Of a stretch of DNA of 31,633 nucleotides, positions 27,848 through 31,633 are shown piece after piece. The notes below the pieces were generated by a model. That model worked only from the letters and a program-made list of their open reading frames with translations, was not told the DNA's origin and searched no databases. How positions within the stretch are numbered: position 1 is the first letter of the stretch; the number at the start of each line of letters is the position of its first letter. Position numbers and translations under genes: made by a program. Source of the stretch: a virus; IMG/VR virus record IMGVR_UViG_3300027833_000153, positions 1-31,633 of that record; one strand, written 5' to 3'.

Positions 27848-29177
27848 AGCATCCGACTCATACTCGGCGGGTCGTGGGTTCAAGTCCTACTGGGCGCACT
27901 TACTTCTAATCTATTTTCCTCTAGCTTCATACGCTCAGTGTGACGTAGATATAATTGATGTCAACCTAAATACCTATGAGGTCACCCTAGAGGTGGTCAA
28001 TAGTGAGGGCTGCGGTATGCAGGGGTATCAGGCGACTCCAGGTGCGATAAACATGCTTATGATTGGGATGCATGTCCCAGGAGTTGATGAACCGTGGGAC
28101 CCAGACGGGCCGTGTGACATGTCCCCTAACTCGAATCACTTAGGTTGGACTTACGGGACTAGTTTAAGTTCAACACCAAACAACTGGGCTAACGACTTCG
28201 ACATAGACATGCCTCTATATAGTGGGGACACGGTTGTGATGCAGTTAGACAATCCATACGGGACAGACTGTGTAAACGACCCTTTCTTGACAGGGGGTAT
28301 AAGCTGCTGTGCTCCTCAGTACATAGACTATTGGATAGGTCTGGGTGAGTGTATCGAGATCGTTATTTGGCAAATCAACTACAGTAACACTTGGTATGCC
28401 GCAGACGGCGGATGGGCTACAACAGGGCCTAATGGGGATGGAACTGATTGGGGTTCTACAGGAACTTACCCTGACCAAGAGATTGAAAACTGGTGGGTGT
28501 CCTGCGAGCAGGCAGGTCCGATATATATAATCGATACGGTTTATGTGGAGGTCCCAGCGGACACAGTCATTCAATCGGATACGATATACATAGACATCTG
28601 GTATTACACTACGGACACTATAGAGGTGTATCTTACTGACACAACCTATCTTGTTGACTATGTGTACGATACAACCTACGTGTATCAGTTGGACACTGTG
28701 CTTGTACCCGATCCAGTGTATGATACAACCTACGTATATAGCGTGGATACAACCTACGTATATAGCGTGGATACAACCTACGTGTATGATCTAGATACGA
28801 TATATGAGTATGTAGTACAAGAAATATGGTTGGATTGTGAAACAGGTATTCCTTGTGACGATCAGCCAGGAATGGGTGAATGTGACGAGGTTAGTGTTTT
28901 TGTCCCAAATGTATTCACTCCAAACAACGATGGTGTTAATGACTCTTTCAATGCTGTCCAGTCAGATCCTTCTTGCTGGTCGGAATGGACGTTAGTCATA
29001 TACAATAGGTGGGGTGCAGTAGTCTTTGATACCAACAACCCTAATGAGCCGTGGGACGGCAGTAATAACGGAGGCGTGAGTTTTGTTCCAGACGGTGTTT
29101 ATGTCTGGGTTATTCAGGGGTCTTCTGTTGTTGGTGGTTCAGTAAATCTTACGGGTACCATACAGATTTTACGATGA
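27810..29177 (+). CDS. T9SS-type-B (CHU/gliding CTD) exported repeat protein
   Basis: 455 residues from the ATG at 27810 (an ATG at 27792 is also open). Only after the tRNA region does a clear secretion signal appear (LLLIYFPLASYAQ, then CDVD). A Cys-containing beta-rich body follows, then TTYVY/DTTYVYSVD repeats (about 280-340) and the C-terminal CHU_C domain (FVPNVFTPNNDGVNDSF, then VIYNRWG and W-D-G...GVYVW). That domain directs proteins to the type IX secretion system and cell surface of Bacteroidetes. Its place next to the terminase makes it either a particle component or a surface protein expressed during infection. ATGA overlap with the terminase gene. Confidence 0.7.
   Translation: MLKIIALIAQTVRASDSYSAGRGFKSYWAHLLLIYFPLASYAQCDVDIIDVNLNTYEVTLEVVNSEGCGMQGYQATPGAINMLMIGMHVPGVDEPWDPDGPCDMSPNSNHLGWTYGTSLSSTPNNWANDFDIDMPLYSGDTVVMQLDNPYGTDCVNDPFLTGGISCCAPQYIDYWIGLGECIEIVIWQINYSNTWYAADGGWATTGPNGDGTDWGSTGTYPDQEIENWWVSCEQAGPIYIIDTVYVEVPADTVIQSDTIYIDIWYYTTDTIEVYLTDTTYLVDYVYDTTYVYQLDTVLVPDPVYDTTYVYSVDTTYVYSVDTTYVYDLDTIYEYVVQEIWLDCETGIPCDDQPGMGECDEVSVFVPNVFTPNNDGVNDSFNAVQSDPSCWSEWTLVIYNRWGAVVFDTNNPNEPWDGSNNGGVSFVPDGVYVWVIQGSSVVGGSVNLTGTIQILR
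27825..27898 (+). tRNA. tRNA-Met(CAT) (elongator or Ile2)
   Basis: 74-nt cloverleaf: acceptor GCGCTCA/TGGGCGC, D-stem GCTC/GAGC, anticodon arm TCCGA-CTCATAC-TCGGC (anticodon CAT; outermost pair mismatched), T-arm GTGGG-TTCAAGT-CCTAC, discriminator A. G1-C72 excludes an initiator. CAT could also be a lysidine-type Ile tRNA. Overlaps two ORFs. Confidence 0.9.
28722..28793 (+). repeat. 24-bp tandem repeat coding DTTYVYSV
   Basis: Unit starts at 28722, 28746 and 28770 (two nearly identical, the third diverging at its end). A looser copy lies at 28668. Encodes the Asp-Thr-Thr-Tyr-Val-Tyr stalk of the exported protein. Confidence 0.75.
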
Positions 29178-31297
29178 ACGCTCTTGTAGATTTAGATGAG
29201 TATGAAGACAAGGCTATTTCGATATGCCCCAGTGGGACGCATGGCGACCACATTGAAGTCGGTGGGCTTCTCATTATCCTTCCCAAGACCCCTAAGGTCA
29301 AGGAGATCTTGTACTACGATTTACCCCCTAAAGATCAATACTGGAGGAGAGCTGATCTTCCCAAGGAGATCTCGCGTATTCGTTCTATGGATGAGTGGGC
29401 GGAAATGCCAAGGGAATTCAGAGAAAAGTTTCGTCCATATATCGAGGAAGAGTTTCGGCGTAGGCGTGAGGGCGTTTGGTTTTATAACCGAGGTGACGCT
29501 ACATACATCACTGGACGTCACTACATGATGCTTCAGTGGTCGGTGCTTGATATTGGAGCACCGTACTACTTAAACTTCCAGAGAGATATCTTTCTTCATT
29601 TGGCAGCATGTGAGGCAGATCCTCGCTGTATAGGACAGCTTTACACCAAGTGTCGTAGATCTGGATACACCAATATATGCTCGTCTGTTATAGTAGACGA
29701 AGCCACTCAGGTAAAGGATAAGCTCCTGGGTATACAGAGTAAAACTGGTAAGGACGCTCAGGAAAACATCTTCATGAAGAAGGTGGTGAATATGTTCCGT
29801 AAGTACCCATTCTTTTTTAAGCCTATTCAAGACGGTACAACAAACCCTAGGATGGAGCTTGCATTTCGAGAGCCATCAAAGAAAATCACAAAAAACAATA
29901 AAACAGCTCAGGTGGGTGACGCATTGAATACTGTCATCAATTGGAAGAACACAACCAATAATGCGTATGACGGGGAGAAGCTACACTTGATGTACTTAGA
30001 CGAGGCAGGTAAGTGGGAGAAGCCTACCGACATAAGGGAGGCATGGAGGATTCAGAGGACCTGCCTAATCGTAGGCAGGAAGATCGTGGGGAAAGCTATG
30101 GTGGGGAGTACGGTAAACCCCATGGGTAAAGGAGGAAGTGAGTACAAAGACCTATGGGAGGACTCGGACCCAGCGGATAGAAATAAGAACGGTAGGACCA
30201 GGAGTGGATTGTATAGGCTATTCATACCTGCGTACGAATCAATGGAGGGGTTCTTTGATTTGTACGGAGGGGCAATCATAGAAGACCCTGAAGAAAACGT
30301 TGAGGGCATCGACGGGGAGTACGTTCATATGGGGGCGAAGACGTTCTTAAAGAACGAGAGGGATAGTCTTAAGCATGACGCATCAGAGTTGAATGAGGTC
30401 ATAAGGCAGTTCCCCTTCACTACGGATGAAGCGTTTAGGGATAGCATAGAGGGCAGCTTATTTAACATAGGTAAGATATATGAGCAGGTTGAGCACAACG
30501 ACTCTCTATACCCAAACCCAGTTGTACAAGGGCAGTTCTCTTGGAAAGGAGGGGTTGAAGACACCGAGGTGGTTTTTACTCCTGACGCTAATGGTAGGTT
30601 CAGAGTGGCGTGGATGCCACCCCCCGAGCTAAGGAATATTAAGGCAAACGACAGGAGTAAAAAGATAGCCCCACACCCACACTTAGGATGCGGAGGTGTA
30701 GATAGCTATGACTTGGACGCTACTGTTGACGGTAGGGGATCTAAGGGGGCTCTACATATGTACAACAAGTTCAACATGCAGGTTCCTGCAAATATGTTTG
30801 TTGTAGAGTATGCGTCCAGACCTCCATTGGCGAGCATCTTCTATGAGGACGTTTTAATGGCGGCTGTTTTTTACGGGTACCCAATCTTAATTGAGAACAA
30901 CAAGTATGGTATAGCTCGTTATTTCGAGTCAAGAGGATACGATGGGTATCTAATGGATCGCCCCTCTCACCTATTGAGTACTAGTTCTAAGGTCAACGTA
31001 AAGACAAAAGGAATACCATCAAACTCCATTGATGTGATTCAGTCTCATGCTCAAGCTATCGAAGCTTATATCCACGATTACGTAGGGGTGAACAGGGATA
31101 CTGGAGAGGTAGGGAACATGTACTTCAATAGAACCCTAGAGGACTGGATCGGATACGACATAAACAATAGAACCAAGTTTGACCTTACGATTAGTTCTGG
31201 CCTGGCTCTTTTAGCCGCTCAAAAAGTGAAGCCTAAAAAGGAGGCTACGTCTTTTGATGAGAAGCGATTCTTTAGACGATATAAGGTGAGGGGTTGA
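29174..31297 (+). CDS. terL: Terminase large subunit (crAss-like)
   Basis: 707 residues. ATPase part: Walker A variant KCRRSGYTN (159-167) that lacks the usual GK[ST], comparable to the KSARVGYS of lambda gpA; Walker B HLMYLDE (271-277); a following motif near W-x-I-Q-R-T. Nuclease part: GVDSYDLD (508-515) with a further acidic residue at E545 (VVEYASRPP). Length and C-terminal NKYGIARYFESRGYDGY agree with crAss-like phages. It packages DNA into the procapsid. Confidence 0.85.
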   Translation: MNALVDLDEYEDKAISICPSGTHGDHIEVGGLLIILPKTPKVKEILYYDLPPKDQYWRRADLPKEISRIRSMDEWAEMPREFREKFRPYIEEEFRRRREGVWFYNRGDATYITGRHYMMLQWSVLDIGAPYYLNFQRDIFLHLAACEADPRCIGQLYTKCRRSGYTNICSSVIVDEATQVKDKLLGIQSKTGKDAQENIFMKKVVNMFRKYPFFFKPIQDGTTNPRMELAFREPSKKITKNNKTAQVGDALNTVINWKNTTNNAYDGEKLHLMYLDEAGKWEKPTDIREAWRIQRTCLIVGRKIVGKAMVGSTVNPMGKGGSEYKDLWEDSDPADRNKNGRTRSGLYRLFIPAYESMEGFFDLYGGAIIEDPEENVEGIDGEYVHMGAKTFLKNERDSLKHDASELNEVIRQFPFTTDEAFRDSIEGSLFNIGKIYEQVEHNDSLYPNPVVQGQFSWKGGVEDTEVVFTPDANGRFRVAWMPPPELRNIKANDRSKKIAPHPHLGCGGVDSYDLDATVDGRGSKGALHMYNKFNMQVPANMFVVEYASRPPLASIFYEDVLMAAVFYGYPILIENNKYGIARYFESRGYDGYLMDRPSHLLSTSSKVNVKTKGIPSNSIDVIQSHAQAIEAYIHDYVGVNRDTGEVGNMYFNRTLEDWIGYDINNRTKFDLTISSGLALLAAQKVKPKKEATSFDEKRFFRRYKVRG

Positions 31298-31302
31298 TTT
31301 AT

Positions 31303-31310
31303 TATATTTG
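31303..31310 (+). promoter_or_regulatory. TATATTTG -7 element before portal gene
   Basis: TATATTTG 24 bases before the ATG at 31335. It is the third late copy. Confidence 0.45.
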
Positions 31311-31334
31311 TGGGTATTAATTACTTGACCCCAC

Positions 31335-31633
31335 ATGTACAATAATAAAGGTGACCAGTCAGGTGGTTTTCCCAATCCTCTAGCGTCCCAGGAAGAGAAG
31401 CTGAGTAAGGAGTACGGCTTGAGGTACGCTAAGGCTATTGAAGGTCAGTGGGGAAATCCAGATAGCGCGAATTCAAATATAGGGGGCAAGAAAAATACCT
31501 TCTCTAGAAATCGGGATTACGCGAACGGAACTCAAGACACCAGCATCTACAAGCAGATGTTAAACGCTCTGGACCCAAGCAATGGTGACGGGAGCTTGAT
31601 GAACCTTGATTTCACTTCGGTCCCCATCCTACC
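31335..31633 (+). CDS. Portal protein, N-terminal part (3' truncated by window edge)
   Basis: 99 residues of an open frame. MYNNKGDQSGGFPNPL, then LSKEYGLRYAKAIEGQW and a YANGTQDTSIYKQML...LMNLDFTSVPIL stretch, close in pattern to crAss-like portals (R-x-Y-A-x-G-x-Q; N-L-D-x-S). Directly after the terminase, as expected. Confidence 0.65.
   Translation, partial: MYNNKGDQSGGFPNPLASQEEKLSKEYGLRYAKAIEGQWGNPDSANSNIGGKKNTFSRNRDYANGTQDTSIYKQMLNALDPSNGDGSLMNLDFTSVPIL

Noticed and set aside
1-31633. CRISPR array, insertion sequence or integrase
   Set aside because: No spaced palindromic repeat array, transposase or tyrosine/serine recombinase motif was seen on either strand.

Overview
The window is a piece of a tailed-phage genome whose host is very probably a member of the Bacteroidetes (Flavobacteriia-like, perhaps marine). 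The host evidence is threefold. A structural-region gene ends in a type IX secretion (CHU/gliding type B) C-terminal domain. The promoters carry the Bacteroidetes TAnnTTTG -7 element. Most genes lack a clear Shine-Dalgarno and instead start after CA-rich leaders or by ATGA-type stop/start overlap. The terminase followed by portal resembles crAss-like phages. No integrase was seen.

Layout. (1) 1-4394, plus strand: end of a large polyvalent virion protein, a three-TM-type holin and a tagged virion protein, closed by a two-sided terminator near 4500. (2) 4596-19070, minus strand: the early block. Its distal part holds replication and recombination genes: two PD-(D/E)XK-like nucleases, a primase-helicase fusion, a DUF1599-like protein, an SSB-like protein ending DDLPF, a RecE-like exonuclease, an annealing protein with a lysine-rich linker, an HTH-like protein and a DnaA domain-IV protein. 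The proximal part holds about 25 small, mostly unknown genes, a tRNA-Arg, a tRNA-like mini-RNA, and five copies of one promoter cassette. (3) 19071-19878: a divergent control region with P5 leftward, an 11-bp-phased iteron array, a rightward promoter and a structured leader. (4) 19879-31633, plus strand: late genes. These are tagged virion proteins (one a lytic transglycosylase), a DUF5675 protein, a tandem GroES-like protein, a possible small terminase, a tRNA-Met overlapping a T9SS-exported protein gene, the large terminase and the start of a portal. One winged-helix-like gene is inverted inside this block (25695-26117).

The most striking signals are these. (a) Two complete hammerhead ribozymes on the minus strand (18098-18147 and 18456-18505), each just before a start codon, with compensatory base changes in stem II, plus a decayed relative inside a coding region at 16295-16340. 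(b) A five-copy promoter cassette with TTGACA, an exact 17-bp spacer, TAnnTTyG and an upstream TGTTAAA direct repeat; in three copies that repeat supplies the stop codon of the preceding gene. (c) A shared N-terminal tag (M-R-L-K-x-Y-Q-N-G-G type) on six or seven otherwise unrelated late proteins, some with a matching C-terminal GG-basic tail, suggesting a virion-packaging or processing signal. (d) A tRNA sitting inside the signal-peptide coding sequence of a phage gene for a T9SS cargo protein.

All family calls come from reading motifs by eye; no database search was possible.
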